From assembly GCF_026642255.1 (NCBI RefSeq), contig NZ_CP113264.1:3224001-3288000 (forward strand): a stretch of DNA of 64,000 nucleotides, given 5' to 3'. Numbering within the stretch: position 1 is the stretch's first letter; the number at the start of each line of letters is the position of its first letter. The translations under genes and the position numbers were made by a program. The notes under the pieces were generated by a model, which ran no database searches, was not told the DNA's origin, and was given only the letters and a program-made list of their open reading frames with translations. Below are positions 37,634 to 47,185 of this stretch, piece after piece. The stretch is from Streptomonospora nanhaiensis. GTDB lineage: Bacteria; Actinomycetota; Actinomycetes; Streptosporangiales; Streptosporangiaceae.

Positions 37634-38398
37634 ATGCCCACCGCACCCGACGCGGCGTCCGCGCCGTCCGGGCTGTACGTCCCCGGCTACGTCCGGGACC
37701 ACGACACCCACCCCCCGCTGGACCACCCCGGGTACCGGAGCACCGCGCTGCGCCACCCCCGGCGCCCGCCCACCCTGCTCCCGCACACGCTCACCGAGAT
37801 CACCGCGCCCGTCCTGGGCGAGGACCGCGTCGGCGAGCACGACCACGACCTGACCCGCGGGCACGACGGGGAGCCCCAGGGACAGCGCATCATCGTGCAC
37901 GGGCAGGTGCGCGACAGCGGCGGAGCGGCCGTGCCCCACACCCTGGTGGAGGTCTGGCAGGCCAACGCCGCGGGCCGCTACCGCCACACCGGCGACAACT
38001 GGCCCGCACCCCTGGACCCCCACTTCACCGGGGTCGGCCGCGCCATGACCGACGCCGAGGGCCGCTACCGGTTCGTCACCGTCCGGCCCGGCGCCTACCC
38101 GTGGCGCAACCACCGCAACGCGTGGCGGCCCGCCCACATCCACTTCTCCCTCTTCGGCCGGGCCTTCACGCAGCGCCTCGTCACCCAGATGTACTTCCCC
38201 GACGACCCGCTGTTCTTCCAGGACCCGATGTGGAACTCCGTACCCGACCCCCGGGCCCGCGAGCGCATGCTCGCCCGGTACGACCACGACGCCACCCGGC
38301 CGGAGTGGGCCCTGGCCTACCGCTGGGACATCGTGCTGCGCGGCCGCGAGCAGACCCCGTTCGAGTCCGACGAGGAGATCCTGGAGGACGACGAGTGA
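37634..38398 (+). CDS. pcaH: Protocatechuate 3,4-dioxygenase beta subunit
   Basis: A 254-residue intradiol dioxygenase subunit. The four Fe(III) ligands are recognisable with exact family spacing: Y116 (GRYRHTGDNW), Y155 (AYPWRNHRNAWRPAHIH), H168 and H170. PGAYPWRNHRNAWRPAHIH-type sequence is diagnostic of the beta chain. With PcaG it opens the ring of protocatechuate to 3-carboxy-cis,cis-muconate. Its stop overlaps the pcaG start by 4 bases. Confidence 0.95.
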   Translation: MPTAPDAASAPSGLYVPGYVRDHDTHPPLDHPGYRSTALRHPRRPPTLLPHTLTEITAPVLGEDRVGEHDHDLTRGHDGEPQGQRIIVHGQVRDSGGAAVPHTLVEVWQANAAGRYRHTGDNWPAPLDPHFTGVGRAMTDAEGRYRFVTVRPGAYPWRNHRNAWRPAHIHFSLFGRAFTQRLVTQMYFPDDPLFFQDPMWNSVPDPRARERMLARYDHDATRPEWALAYRWDIVLRGREQTPFESDEEILEDDE

Positions 38399-38958
38399 GC
38401 ACCCACCCCACCACCCCCGCCCAGACGGTCGGCCCCTACCTCCACATCGGCCTGCCCTGGCCCGACGGCCCCTACGCCGTCGCCGAGGGCGCCCCGGGCG
38501 CGGTGTGGATCCGCGGCACCGTCTACGACGGGGCCGGAGAGCCCGTCACCGACGCCCTCGTGGAGACCTGGCAGGCCGACCCCCAGGGCCGGTTCGACCA
38601 CCCGGACGACCCGCGCGGGGCACGGTCCCACCCCGGCTTCCGCGCCTTCGGGCGCTGTCCCACCGGCGCCGACGGCGGCTACGGCATCCTCACCCTCAAA
38701 CCCGGGACCGTGCCGGGCCCCCACGGGGACCAGGCCCCCCACATCGACGTGTCCCTGTTCGCGCGCGGCATGCTGCACAGGGTCGTCACCCGCCTGTACT
38801 TTCCCGAGGAGGAGGCCGCCAACGCCGCCGACCCGGTGCTGAACAGCATCGGCGACCCCGACGCGCGCGCCACCCTCGTCGCGGGGGCGGCGCCGGACGG
38901 CTACCGTTTCGACATCCGCATCCAGGGGGACGGCGAGACCGTCTTCTTCGACGTCTAG
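38395..38958 (+). CDS. pcaG: Protocatechuate 3,4-dioxygenase alpha subunit
   Basis: A 187-residue alpha subunit: TPAQTVGPYLHIGLPW at residues 7-22, the Trp-Gln-Ala-Asp-x5-Phe region in place of the beta-chain iron site, and APHIDVSLFARGML. As usual for the alpha chain the full set of iron ligands is missing; it shapes the active site and the oligomer. GTG overlaps pcaH (GTGA). pcaB begins 12 bases downstream. Confidence 0.92.
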   Translation: MSTHPTTPAQTVGPYLHIGLPWPDGPYAVAEGAPGAVWIRGTVYDGAGEPVTDALVETWQADPQGRFDHPDDPRGARSHPGFRAFGRCPTGADGGYGILTLKPGTVPGPHGDQAPHIDVSLFARGMLHRVVTRLYFPEEEAANAADPVLNSIGDPDARATLVAGAAPDGYRFDIRIQGDGETVFFDV

Positions 38959-38970
38959 CGAGGAACCCCC

Positions 38971-40548
38971 ATGACCGGCCTGTTCGACGGTGTCCTCGAC
39001 CGCGGTCCCGTGGCCGGGGCCACCGGCGACACCGCCTGGCTCCAGGCGCTCCTCGACGTGGAGGCGGCCCTCGCGCACGCCCTCGCCGACACCGGGCGCC
39101 TCGCAAGGGACCGGGCGGAGAGCATCGCCGCCGCCTGCGCCGCCGACCGCTACGACCCGGCCGCCCTGGGGCGCGCCGCCGCGGGCGGCGGCAACCCCGT
39201 CATCCCCCTGGTCGAGGAGCTCACCGGCCGCGTCCGCGCCCTGGACCCCGACGCGGCCCGCCACGTGCACCGGGGCGCCACCAGCCAGGACGTCCTGGAC
39301 ACCGCCGCCATGCTGGTCGCCCGGCGCGCGGGCGGAGCGCTCCTGGCCGACCTGCGCGGACTCGCCGACGAGCTGCGCGACCTCGCCGCCGCGCACCGCG
39401 ACACGCCCATGGCCGGGCGCACCCTGCTCCAGCAGGCCCTGCCCACGACCTTCGGGGCGGTCGCCGCCGGATGGGCCAACGGTCTGGCCGAGGCCGCCGA
39501 CCAGCTCGACCGCGTGCTCACCGGCCGCCTGGCCGTCCAGCTCGGCGGCGCCGTCGGCACCCTGGCCTCCCTGGGCGAGGACGGCCCCGGGGTCACCGCG
39601 GCCCTGGCCGCGCGCCTGGACCTGGCCGACCCCGTCCTGCCCTGGCACACCGAACGGGGACGGATCGCCGAACTCGCCTCGGCCCTGGGCCGGATCTGCG
39701 GCGCCGCGGGCACCGCGGCCCAGGACGTCGTCCTGCTCGCCCAGACCGAGGTGGGCGAACTGGTCGAGGACGGGGGCCCCGGCGTCGGAGGGTCCTCCAC
39801 CCTTCCGCACAAGCGCAACCCCGTCGCCGCCGTCAGCGCCCTGGCCTGCGCCCGCCAGGCCCCGGGACTCGTCGCCAACCTCCTCGCCGCCCAGATCCAG
39901 GAGCACCAGCGCGCCGCGGGCGGCTGGCACGCGGAATGGCTGCCCCTCACCGACCTGTTCCGCCGTACCGGCGGGGCCGTGGCCTGGCTGCGGACCAGCG
40001 CCTCCAGGCTGAGGGTCGTCCCCGGGCGGATGCGCGCCAACCTCGGCCTCACGGGGGGTCTGGCGCTCTCCGAACGGGTCACCACCGACCTGGCCCCCGA
40101 ACTCGGCCGGACGGAGGCCCACCACCTCGTCGCCGACGCCTGCCGCGAGTCGGCGGACTCCGGCAGGGACCTGGCCGACGTCCTCACCGCCCGCCTCGAC
40201 GGGGTCCGCACCCGGGAGCGCGTCCTCGAACTCCTGGACCCCTCCGGCTACCTGGGGGCGGCGGCGGTGTTCACCGACCGGGTCACCGGGGGGCGGACGG
40301 GCCGGGGAGCCGCCACGGCCCCGGGGCCCGGCCCGGAGCCGGACGGGGGCGGGGTCCCAGGGGGCCCGTGTGTCTCCCGGGCCCCCGGGACGGGTACGGG
40401 GACGGGTGGGCCCGAGGCGCACGCGGCGCCGGCCCCCGGCGGCACACCACGGGCGCACGGGCCCGCGGAGACACCCGGCCACGACCCGCGGCCGGGGCCC
40501 GAGGACACGGATCGTGAGAACAACGGAGGGCGCACCCATGGGCGTTGA
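38971..40548 (+). CDS. pcaB: 3-carboxy-cis,cis-muconate cycloisomerase with long low-complexity tail
   Basis: A 525-residue member of the fumarase/aspartase superfamily. The signature GGSSTLPHKRNPVA lies near 270-283, and VHRGATSQDVLDTA near 97-110 is the substrate loop. It converts 3-carboxymuconate to 4-carboxymuconolactone. Typical PcaB proteins end at about 440-450 residues; here about 90 extra residues rich in Pro, Gly, Thr and Ala run on until the frame closes 11 bases inside pcaL. The tail may be functionally neutral or come from a lost earlier stop. The catalytic core is complete. Confidence 0.88.
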   Translation: MTGLFDGVLDRGPVAGATGDTAWLQALLDVEAALAHALADTGRLARDRAESIAAACAADRYDPAALGRAAAGGGNPVIPLVEELTGRVRALDPDAARHVHRGATSQDVLDTAAMLVARRAGGALLADLRGLADELRDLAAAHRDTPMAGRTLLQQALPTTFGAVAAGWANGLAEAADQLDRVLTGRLAVQLGGAVGTLASLGEDGPGVTAALAARLDLADPVLPWHTERGRIAELASALGRICGAAGTAAQDVVLLAQTEVGELVEDGGPGVGGSSTLPHKRNPVAAVSALACARQAPGLVANLLAAQIQEHQRAAGGWHAEWLPLTDLFRRTGGAVAWLRTSASRLRVVPGRMRANLGLTGGLALSERVTTDLAPELGRTEAHHLVADACRESADSGRDLADVLTARLDGVRTRERVLELLDPSGYLGAAAVFTDRVTGGRTGRGAATAPGPGPEPDGGGVPGGPCVSRAPGTGTGTGGPEAHAAPAPGGTPRAHGPAETPGHDPRPGPEDTDRENNGGRTHGR

Positions 40549-41671
40549 CCTGCACCACGTCGAGAGCGGACCGGCCGACGCGCCGCCGCTGCTGCTCGGG
40601 GGATCCCTCGGCGCCACCGTGGACATGTGGGAGCCGCAGGTCGAGGCACTGTCCACGGTCTTCCGGGTGATCCGCTTCGACCACCGCGGCCACGGCCGCT
40701 CACCGGTCCCCGACGGCCCGTACACGATGGCGGACCTGGGCGGGGACGTCGTGGCCCTCATGGACCGGCTGGGCATCGGCAGCGCCCACTACGCCGGACT
40801 GTCCATCGGCGGCATGGTCGGGCAGTGGCTGGCGGTCCACCGCCCCGAGCGGATCGACCGCCTCGCCCTGCTCGCCACCTCCCCCTACATGGGACCGGCC
40901 CGGAACTGGCGCGAGCGGGCCGCCCTGGTGCGCGCCGAGGGCACCGGCGCCGTGGCCGACTCCGTGGTGGAGCGCTGGTTCACCCCCGGCTTCCTCGGCG
41001 CCCACCCCCGCGACGCCGCCGGGCTGCGCGAGCAGATCGCCGCCACCCCCGCCGAGGGGTACGCGGGCTGCTGCGGTGCGATCGAGACCTACGACCTGCG
41101 CGAGGAGCTCCACCGCATCAACGCCCCGACGCTGGTCGTCGCGGGCGCCGACGACCCCTCCACCCCGCCCGCGGGCAACGCCGAACTCATCGCCGAGCGC
41201 GTCCCGCACGCCCGCCTGACGGTGCTGGACGACGCCGCGCACCTGCTGTCCTGGCAGCAGGCCGCCAAGGTGAACACACTCCTCACCCAGCACTTCGCGT
41301 CCGCCGACCGCCACGCGGCCGGTATGCGGGTGCGCCGGAGCGTGCTGGGCGACGCCCACGTCGACCGGGCCGGCGCGCGCACGACCGGCTTCACCGAGCC
41401 GTTCCAGGACCTGATCACCCGCTACGCGTGGGGCGAGGTCTGGACCCGCCCCGGGCTGGACCGCCGCACCCGCAGCTGCATGGTGCTGACCGCCCTCGTC
41501 GCCCACGGCCACTGGGAGGAGGTCGCCATGCACGTCCGCGCCGCGCTGCGCAACGGGCTGACCCCCGACGAGATCGGCGAGGTGTTCCTCCAGGCGGCGG
41601 TCTACTGCGGCGTGCCCGCCGCGAACAGGGCCTTCGCCATCGCCCAGGAGGTCCTGGCCGAGGACTCCTGA
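40538..41671 (+). CDS. pcaL: Fused 3-oxoadipate enol-lactonase / 4-carboxymuconolactone decarboxylase
   Basis: A 377-residue two-domain protein. Residues 1-255 are an alpha/beta hydrolase (PcaD): LGGSLGATVDMW near 20, nucleophile Ser89 in GLSIGG, an acidic residue in AGADDPSTPP, and His in DDAAHLLSW. Residues 265-377 are an AhpD-like carboxymuconolactone decarboxylase (PcaC): HVDRAGARTTGFTEPFQDLITRYAWGEVWTRP and EIGEVFLQAAVYCGVPAANRAF. The fused PcaL form is common in actinobacteria. It removes CO2 and then hydrolyses the enol-lactone to 3-oxoadipate. ATG follows GGAGGG and lies inside the end of pcaB. Last gene of the operon. Confidence 0.92.
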   Translation: MGVDLHHVESGPADAPPLLLGGSLGATVDMWEPQVEALSTVFRVIRFDHRGHGRSPVPDGPYTMADLGGDVVALMDRLGIGSAHYAGLSIGGMVGQWLAVHRPERIDRLALLATSPYMGPARNWRERAALVRAEGTGAVADSVVERWFTPGFLGAHPRDAAGLREQIAATPAEGYAGCCGAIETYDLREELHRINAPTLVVAGADDPSTPPAGNAELIAERVPHARLTVLDDAAHLLSWQQAAKVNTLLTQHFASADRHAAGMRVRRSVLGDAHVDRAGARTTGFTEPFQDLITRYAWGEVWTRPGLDRRTRSCMVLTALVAHGHWEEVAMHVRAALRNGLTPDEIGEVFLQAAVYCGVPAANRAFAIAQEVLAEDS

Positions 41672-41733
41672 GCGCCCTCCCGTGGCGCGGACGCGGTCCC
41701 CGCCGACCGCGCCGCGGGAAGGAGCGGCCGGGG

Positions 41734-42573
41734 TCAGCGCTTGAACGCCACCCCCGACAGCTCCCACAGCTTCACCCCGGGGTCCTCGGGACGGAACCGG
41801 GGGGGCACGTCGGGGTGGCGCCAGGAGGCGCAGTCCACGGCCCGGGGCCCGCCGTCCTCGCGCCCGTCGGTCCACGGGCTGGCCAGTTCGAGGCCCCGGA
41901 AGACCGCCGAGGCCTCCTCCGGGCTGCGCACGCGTCCCCACGGCGTTCCGAAGGAGAGGATCTGGTCGGTCATCCACGCACCCGACGCGGGGTCGTCGGA
42001 GACGATGTGGGAGAAGATGACGCAGGATCCCGGGGCCAGCCGCTCCGTCAGCCTGTGCACCATGCCGAACGGGTCGTCCTGGTCCGGCAGGCAGTGCAGC
42101 AGGGACACCAGCATCACGCACACCGGCAGGTCGGTGTCGATCAGCCGCCGGGTCTCGGGAGCGCCGAGGACCCGGTCCGTCTCCCTGATGTCCGCGAGCA
42201 GGAAGGCCGTCTCCGCGCTGTCGTTGATCAGCGCCCGGCCGTGCGCGAGCACGATCGGGTCGTGGTCGACGTAGACCACCCGGGCCCGGGGGTTGGCGCG
42301 CTGCGCCGCGTGGTGGGTGTTGTTGGCGGTGGGGAGCCCCGCTCCCAGGTCGAGGAACTGCTCCACGCCCTGGGCCGCCACGTACTCGACGGCCCTGGAG
42401 AGGTAGGCACGGTTGTCGTTCGCGAAGGAGACGAGTTCGGGCGTGCCCGCGGCGAGCACTTCGCAGGCCTTCCGGTCCGCCTCGAAGTTGTCCTTGCCGC
42501 CCAGCAGGTAGTCGTACATACGCGCGATGCTGGGGGTTTCCATGTCGATGTCGGGGGGGAAGCGATCGGCCAT
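41734..42573 (-). CDS. DUF574-type SAM-dependent methyltransferase
   Basis: A 279-residue protein of the actinobacterial S-adenosylmethionine methyltransferase family PF04672. It has the diagnostic start ARMYDYLLGGKDNFEADR (17-34), then QFLDLGAGLPTANNTHHAAQ (72-91), VVYVDHDPIVLAHGRALI and CVMLVSLLHCLPDQDDP. Members are numerous in Streptomyces and relatives and their substrates are mostly unknown. ATG at 42573 gives the usual N-terminal length; the frame stays open to 42984 with Arg/Pro-rich filler. Monocistronic and convergent with the pca operon. Confidence 0.85.
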   Translation of the reverse strand: MADRFPPDIDMETPSIARMYDYLLGGKDNFEADRKACEVLAAGTPELVSFANDNRAYLSRAVEYVAAQGVEQFLDLGAGLPTANNTHHAAQRANPRARVVYVDHDPIVLAHGRALINDSAETAFLLADIRETDRVLGAPETRRLIDTDLPVCVMLVSLLHCLPDQDDPFGMVHRLTERLAPGSCVIFSHIVSDDPASGAWMTDQILSFGTPWGRVRSPEEASAVFRGLELASPWTDGREDGGPRAVDCASWRHPDVPPRFRPEDPGVKLWELSGVAFKR

Positions 42574-43182
42574 CAGATGTCTGGGGCTGTACCCGGTCCG
42601 CGGACCGGGCCGAGGGAGCCCCTGCCTCCTTCTTCGTCGTGTTCGCGTACCCGTCGGCCCGCCGGTGCGGACCGACACAGCGGTGGCGGGTCCCCGGGGC
42701 GGGGACGCCGTCGTGGAGCGCGGGGCTCCGGGTGGGGAGCCGCCGGTGCTCCGGGAGGGGTGCGCCGGACCGGGTGCGGCGAGGGGATGCCGCCGGAAGG
42801 CTTCCGGGGTGTCGCCGCTCCGGCCGTTGTGCGGGACGGGGCCGCTCCGGGGTGCGGAGGCGGTGGTCCGGTCCCGCGGTGCGGAGGGCGCGCGGGAGTC
42901 CCGGGATGCGGAGGCGAGCGGGGACCGGAGCCGGGAGAGCGGTCCGGGATCGAACGTGGGCCCGGAGCGGACCAGGGCCGCCATCGGTCACCTCCCTCGC
43001 TACTGCCCGCGCGCGTGCGCGCCGATCGCCGGTCTGCGCACGGCCCCGGACCCCTCGGCGCGAGGGGCCGCCCTGCGGCGGAAAGGCCGTGCAGCGATCT
43101 TCAGGCGAATCGTAGCCGCGTTCGTCCGAGCGCACCGGCGTTTTCCGTAGAAAGAGGAAAGAGCGCACCGGCCCGCCGCGCC
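42574..43182. other. Gene-free GC-rich region
   Basis: About 600 bases without a supported gene. The stretch 42780-42930 contains loose repeats of GGTGCGGAGG-like text that give long but low-complexity open frames on both strands. The promoter of the methyltransferase should lie at the left end. Confidence 0.45.
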
Positions 43183-43923
43183 TCATGCCCCGGGACGGCC
43201 CAACCCGGGCAGCTCGTCCGCCACGAGCCCCGGGGCGGAGGCCCTGACGCGCTCGCCCGTGCCGCCCGGCGGGGCCGGCGGGGCCGGGATCGCGGGCGCG
43301 GACCAGAACACGGCGGCCGAGGTCGCCGCGGCGTCCGGCGGGGCGGGGCGCGAGGGCCGCCCGGCCCCGCCGCGGACGTCCTGCGGCGCTTCCGCGCCGC
43401 CGCCGGACACGGCCTCCTCCGGCGCCGGAGGCCCCTGCGCGGCGGCGGGGGAGAGCGTCCTGACCCGGGCCACCAGGGCGCGGCGGTCGAGCCCCAGCCA
43501 CCGGGTCAGCGCGAACGGGTCCCGGTCGGCCTCCGCGCCCAGGGCCGCCGCGACCGCGTCCAGGTGGGCGCACCTGGACTCCCACGCCTCGCACGAGCAC
43601 GTCGCCACCAGCGCGTCCCAGCTCCGGGGGACCAGGTCCCACCCCAGCAGGGCGAACACGCGGTCCGCCGCCACGGGCAGCTCCTCCGCCAGGATCCTGG
43701 CCCGGAACACCGGCTGGGAGGCCAGTGCGGCGCACACGCGCTCCCGCTCCGGCTCGGGCGGCACCGGGCGGATCAGGCTCACCTCGTGCACGCTCCCGCG
43801 GCCGCCCCCGGCGCGCACCCGCCCCGCGACCTCCCCGGGACGCACCGACAACCGCTCCACCGCCGAGGCGGCCCCGGCCGGCACCCCCAGCGACTCCGAC
43901 AACAGCTCCGACCAGGCGCTCAT
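43183..43923 (-). CDS. SWIM zinc-finger protein
   Basis: A 246-residue protein with one SWIM motif, Cys-x-Cys-x6-Cys-x-His (CSCEAWESRCAH near 123-134), after an N-terminal alpha/beta region and before a Pro/Ala/Gly-rich C-terminal half. SWIM fingers bind nucleic acid or protein and often partner SNF2 helicases. Its ATG overlaps the helicase stop by 4 bases, the arrangement seen for this pair in many actinobacteria. It probably targets or assists the helicase. Confidence 0.85.
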   Translation of the reverse strand: MSAWSELLSESLGVPAGAASAVERLSVRPGEVAGRVRAGGGRGSVHEVSLIRPVPPEPERERVCAALASQPVFRARILAEELPVAADRVFALLGWDLVPRSWDALVATCSCEAWESRCAHLDAVAAALGAEADRDPFALTRWLGLDRRALVARVRTLSPAAAQGPPAPEEAVSGGGAEAPQDVRGGAGRPSRPAPPDAAATSAAVFWSAPAIPAPPAPPGGTGERVRASAPGLVADELPGLGRPGA

Positions 43924-46901
43924 CCGGCCACCGCCTCCGGGGACAGCCGGACCACCTCGCGCAGGTCCTCCACCGACAGGGACGCCAGCCACTGCTCGCC
44001 GGTCGCGACCGCGCTGTCCGCGAGCGCGCTCTTGCGCTCGATCATCTCGTCCACCCGCTCCTCGACCGTTCCCACGCACACCATCTTGCGCACCTGCACG
44101 TCCCGGCGCTGCCCGATGCGGAACGCCCGGTCGGTGGCCTGGTTCTCGACGGCGGGGTTCCACCAGCGGTCCAGGTGCACCACGTGGTTGGCCGCCGTGA
44201 GGTTCAGCCCCGTCCCGGCCGCCTTGAGCGAGAGCAGGAACACCGCGGGCCCCTCCATGGACTGGAAGCGCCGGGTCATCTCCTCCCGCTCGGCGCGCGG
44301 TGTGCCGCCGTGCAGCCACAGGACCGGCACCCCCAGGCGCGAGCGCAGGTAGGGCTCCAACCGGTCGCCGAACCGCGCGTACTGGGTGAAGCAGAGCGCC
44401 TTGTCGCCCTCGGCCGCCGCCTCGCCCAGGATCGACTCCAGGCGGTCGAGCTTGCCGGAGCGGCCCGCCAGGGCCGAACCGTCCCCGAGGAACTGGGCCG
44501 GGTGGTTGCAGATCTGCTTGAGCCGCGACATGGTCGCCAGGACCAGGCCCCTGCGCTCCTTCTCCGTGGCCTCCGCCATCCGCTCGGCCATCTCGTCGAC
44601 CACGGCCTTGTACAGCGAGGCCTGCTCCGGGGTGAGCGTGCACCAGGTGCGCATCTCCATCTTCTCGGGCAGGTCGGCGATGATCGACCGGTCGGTCTTG
44701 AGGCGGCGCAGCACGAACGGTCCGGTCATCCGGCGCACCAGGCCTGTGTCGGGCCCGTCCTCGCCGGTGACGGCCCGCTCGAACGCGGCGGCCGACCCCA
44801 GCAGGCCGGGGTTGGCGAAGTCCATGACCGACCACAGCTCGCCGAGGTTGTTCTCCACCGGCGTGCCGGTGAGCGCCACACGCGTGGCCGCGGGCAGCGA
44901 GCGCACCGCCGCGGCCTGGCGGGTCCCGTGGTTCTTGAGCGCCTGGGCCTCGTCGCACACGATCCGGTGCCAGGGCATGCCGGAGAGCTCATGCGCGTCC
45001 CGGGTGACCACGCCGTAGGTGGTCACCACCAGGTCGCAGCCGCCCACCAGGCGGGCGAGCGCGTTGCCGGACGGCCGGTCGGGGCCGTGGTGGACGTGCA
45101 CCCGCAGGTCGGGCGCGAACCTCTCCGCCTCCCGCCTCCAGTTGCCCACCAGCGACACCGGGCACACCAGCAGGGTGGGGCCGGGCGCGGGGTCGCGGAG
45201 GCGTTCGTCGGCGAGCAGGGCCAGCAGCTGCACGGTCTTGCCCAGGCCCATGTCGTCGGCCAGGACCGCGCCCAGGCCGAGCTCGCCCAGGAAGCGCAGC
45301 CAGGCCGCGCCCCGGTCCTGGTAGGGGCGCAGCGAGGCCCGGAAGCCGGCCGGGGTGCCCATGGGGCGGGGTTCCGCCTCGGCCCCGCCGTCCAGCAGGG
45401 CGCCCAGGGGTCCGTCCGCGACCACGTCGCCCACGGGGAGGGGCGCGGTCCCCGCCACGCCGAGGGCCGTGCGCAGCGCCTCGTCGGTGCGCATGCGGTG
45501 GCCGCCGCGGCGGGTGACCAGGTCCAGGGCGGCGGAGACCCGCTCGGGGTCCATCTCCATCCACCGGCCCCGCACGCGCACCAGGGAGCGCTTGAGACGG
45601 GCCAGCTCCGCGAGCTCGGCCAGCTCCTCCCCGGTCAGGGGCTCGGCGTCGCCCCCGTCCGCCCCCGTTCCGCGCAGGAGCGCCTCGAAGGACACGGAGA
45701 CGAGGTCGGAGGGGCCCACCCCGCCCCCGCCGCGGCGCCGCGCGGGCCCGGTCTCCTCCACCTTCACGCGCAGGCCGATCCCCCGGTGGCCGCTCCACTC
45801 GGGCAGCACCACCGCGAACCCCGCGGCCGTCAGGCGGGGCGCGGCCGAGGACACGAACTCCTGCGCGTCCTCGGTGGTGAGCATCAGGCGGGCGGGGGCC
45901 AGGTCGCGCAGCGCGCGCCGCAGCCGGGGGTAGTGGCGGGCGGCGCGGTCGAGGTCGGCGAGGGCGGTGGCGCCCACGTCGGCGGGGAGCCAGGCGGCGC
46001 CCTCGCCCAGCCAGACCTGCTCCAGGGGCAGGCGCAACCCGGGATCGGAGACCGAGCGGACCCAGAACTCGACCGTCCAGGGGCCGCCCCGCCCGGGTTC
46101 GCGCAGGACGAGGAGGAGGGTGGCGCGTCCCGCGCCGCGCAGCCGGGAGCGCCAGTCCCGGAGGGGGCCGCGCAGGCGGTCGGCGGTTCCGGCGTCCACG
46201 GCGTCCCGCGTTCCGGTGAGGGCGGCGGCGAGGCGCTGCCCGGGGGTGGCCGTGCCGTCGTCCGGCCCGGTGGCGCGGCGGGGCCGGGCGGCCAGCCGCC
46301 GGGCGACGGCGTCCGTGAGGAGTTCGAGGGGGGCGAGCACGCAGGAGCGGGCGGCGCGGTCCGGTGACTCGCCGGGCATGTGGGCGCGGGCGGAGGGCGG
46401 GAGGGCGGCCGTGAGGGCGGCCAGGTGCTCCTCCGCCCAGTCCACGGGCGCGGGGCGCCACCGCGCCCGGGGCGGGTCCCCGACCAGGTCGGGAAGGACG
46501 CAGCCCGTGGTGACGAGCTGTTCGGCGAACTCCCGGACGGCCGCCAGGTGGCGGAGGGAGGGGCCGGCCGGTACCGGGGGAGCGGCGGCCAGGAAGGCCT
46601 CGGCCCCGGCGGGCGGCAGGCGGAGCGCGGGCACCCGCCAGGGGTGGAAGGCCGCAGGCTCCCCGTCGGCCGCCGTGGAGGGGGAGGGGGCGGAGGTGTC
46701 GCCGGGGAGGGTGAGCCCGAGGACCAGCGGTGAGGCCGACCCGGTGCCGGGAAGGGTGCGCAGCTCGGCGGTTCCCGCGGCGAACGGGTGCGGGCGCGGT
46801 GACCCGGCCCCCGTTCCCCCGCGGCCCTCCCGGGACGGGGCATCCGCCTCCGCCCAGACCGCCAGCGCGTCCCCGACCCACACGCCGTGCACGACCCGCA
46901 C
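43920..46901 (-). CDS. SNF2-family DEAD/DEAH-box helicase (HepA/RapA2-like)
   Basis: A 993-residue protein. The N-terminal half (about 1-500) is the bacterial SNF2-associated region. The ATPase core starts with FRASLRPYQDRGAAWLRFL; motif I is DDMGLGKT near residue 550 and motif II is DEAQ near 650. LTGTPVENNLGELW follows as motif III. The second RecA lobe contains LKAAGTGLNLTAANHVVHLDRWWNP and ATDRAFRIGQ. It is an ATP-driven nucleic-acid translocase; its cellular role is unproven. GTG at 46901 follows GGGAGG. It is the first gene of a two-gene operon with the SWIM protein. Confidence 0.9.
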   Translation of the reverse strand: MRVVHGVWVGDALAVWAEADAPSREGRGGTGAGSPRPHPFAAGTAELRTLPGTGSASPLVLGLTLPGDTSAPSPSTAADGEPAAFHPWRVPALRLPPAGAEAFLAAAPPVPAGPSLRHLAAVREFAEQLVTTGCVLPDLVGDPPRARWRPAPVDWAEEHLAALTAALPPSARAHMPGESPDRAARSCVLAPLELLTDAVARRLAARPRRATGPDDGTATPGQRLAAALTGTRDAVDAGTADRLRGPLRDWRSRLRGAGRATLLLVLREPGRGGPWTVEFWVRSVSDPGLRLPLEQVWLGEGAAWLPADVGATALADLDRAARHYPRLRRALRDLAPARLMLTTEDAQEFVSSAAPRLTAAGFAVVLPEWSGHRGIGLRVKVEETGPARRRGGGGVGPSDLVSVSFEALLRGTGADGGDAEPLTGEELAELAELARLKRSLVRVRGRWMEMDPERVSAALDLVTRRGGHRMRTDEALRTALGVAGTAPLPVGDVVADGPLGALLDGGAEAEPRPMGTPAGFRASLRPYQDRGAAWLRFLGELGLGAVLADDMGLGKTVQLLALLADERLRDPAPGPTLLVCPVSLVGNWRREAERFAPDLRVHVHHGPDRPSGNALARLVGGCDLVVTTYGVVTRDAHELSGMPWHRIVCDEAQALKNHGTRQAAAVRSLPAATRVALTGTPVENNLGELWSVMDFANPGLLGSAAAFERAVTGEDGPDTGLVRRMTGPFVLRRLKTDRSIIADLPEKMEMRTWCTLTPEQASLYKAVVDEMAERMAEATEKERRGLVLATMSRLKQICNHPAQFLGDGSALAGRSGKLDRLESILGEAAAEGDKALCFTQYARFGDRLEPYLRSRLGVPVLWLHGGTPRAEREEMTRRFQSMEGPAVFLLSLKAAGTGLNLTAANHVVHLDRWWNPAVENQATDRAFRIGQRRDVQVRKMVCVGTVEERVDEMIERKSALADSAVATGEQWLASLSVEDLREVVRLSPEAVAG

Positions 46902-47030
46902 AGCACCTCCCGCGTTCCCCCGTTGCCCGTGGGCCCAGTATCCCCGTGACCGCCGACAGCCCGGGCACGGGGGACGCGGAGCGGGCCGGGGGCGGCACGG
47001 GCGCGGACGCTCCCTCGGGGCCCCGGCGCG

Positions 47031-47183
47031 TCAGCCGCCTCCGTCGCCCGCCCCGCCTCCGTCGCCGCCGGATCCGTGCGGTCCCGCCGCGTCCTCCCCC
47101 GACCGCGGGGAGGGGCTCGCCAGGGACACGACCAGTGCGACGAGCATGGCGAGGACCACCAGGTACACGGCTGTGCTCCCCAC
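47031..47183 (-). CDS. Small single-pass membrane protein with Gly/Asp-rich tail
   Basis: A 50-residue protein: one hydrophobic helix (residues 4-21, Val/Leu/Ala) followed by a short Ser/Pro segment and a Gly-Asp-Gly tail. GTG at 47183 lies 2 bases after the stop of the DUF397 gene, so it is probably co-transcribed. It has the same plan as the product of 18489-18680. Function unknown. Confidence 0.5.
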   Translation of the reverse strand: MGSTAVYLVVLAMLVALVVSLASPSPRSGEDAAGPHGSGGDGGGAGDGGG

Positions 47184-47185
47184 GG

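Noticed and set aside
42527..43150. Plus-strand open frames of about 160-207 codons upstream of the methyltransferase
   Set aside because: Low-complexity Gly/Arg/Ala translation without start signal, overlapping the methyltransferase promoter region.
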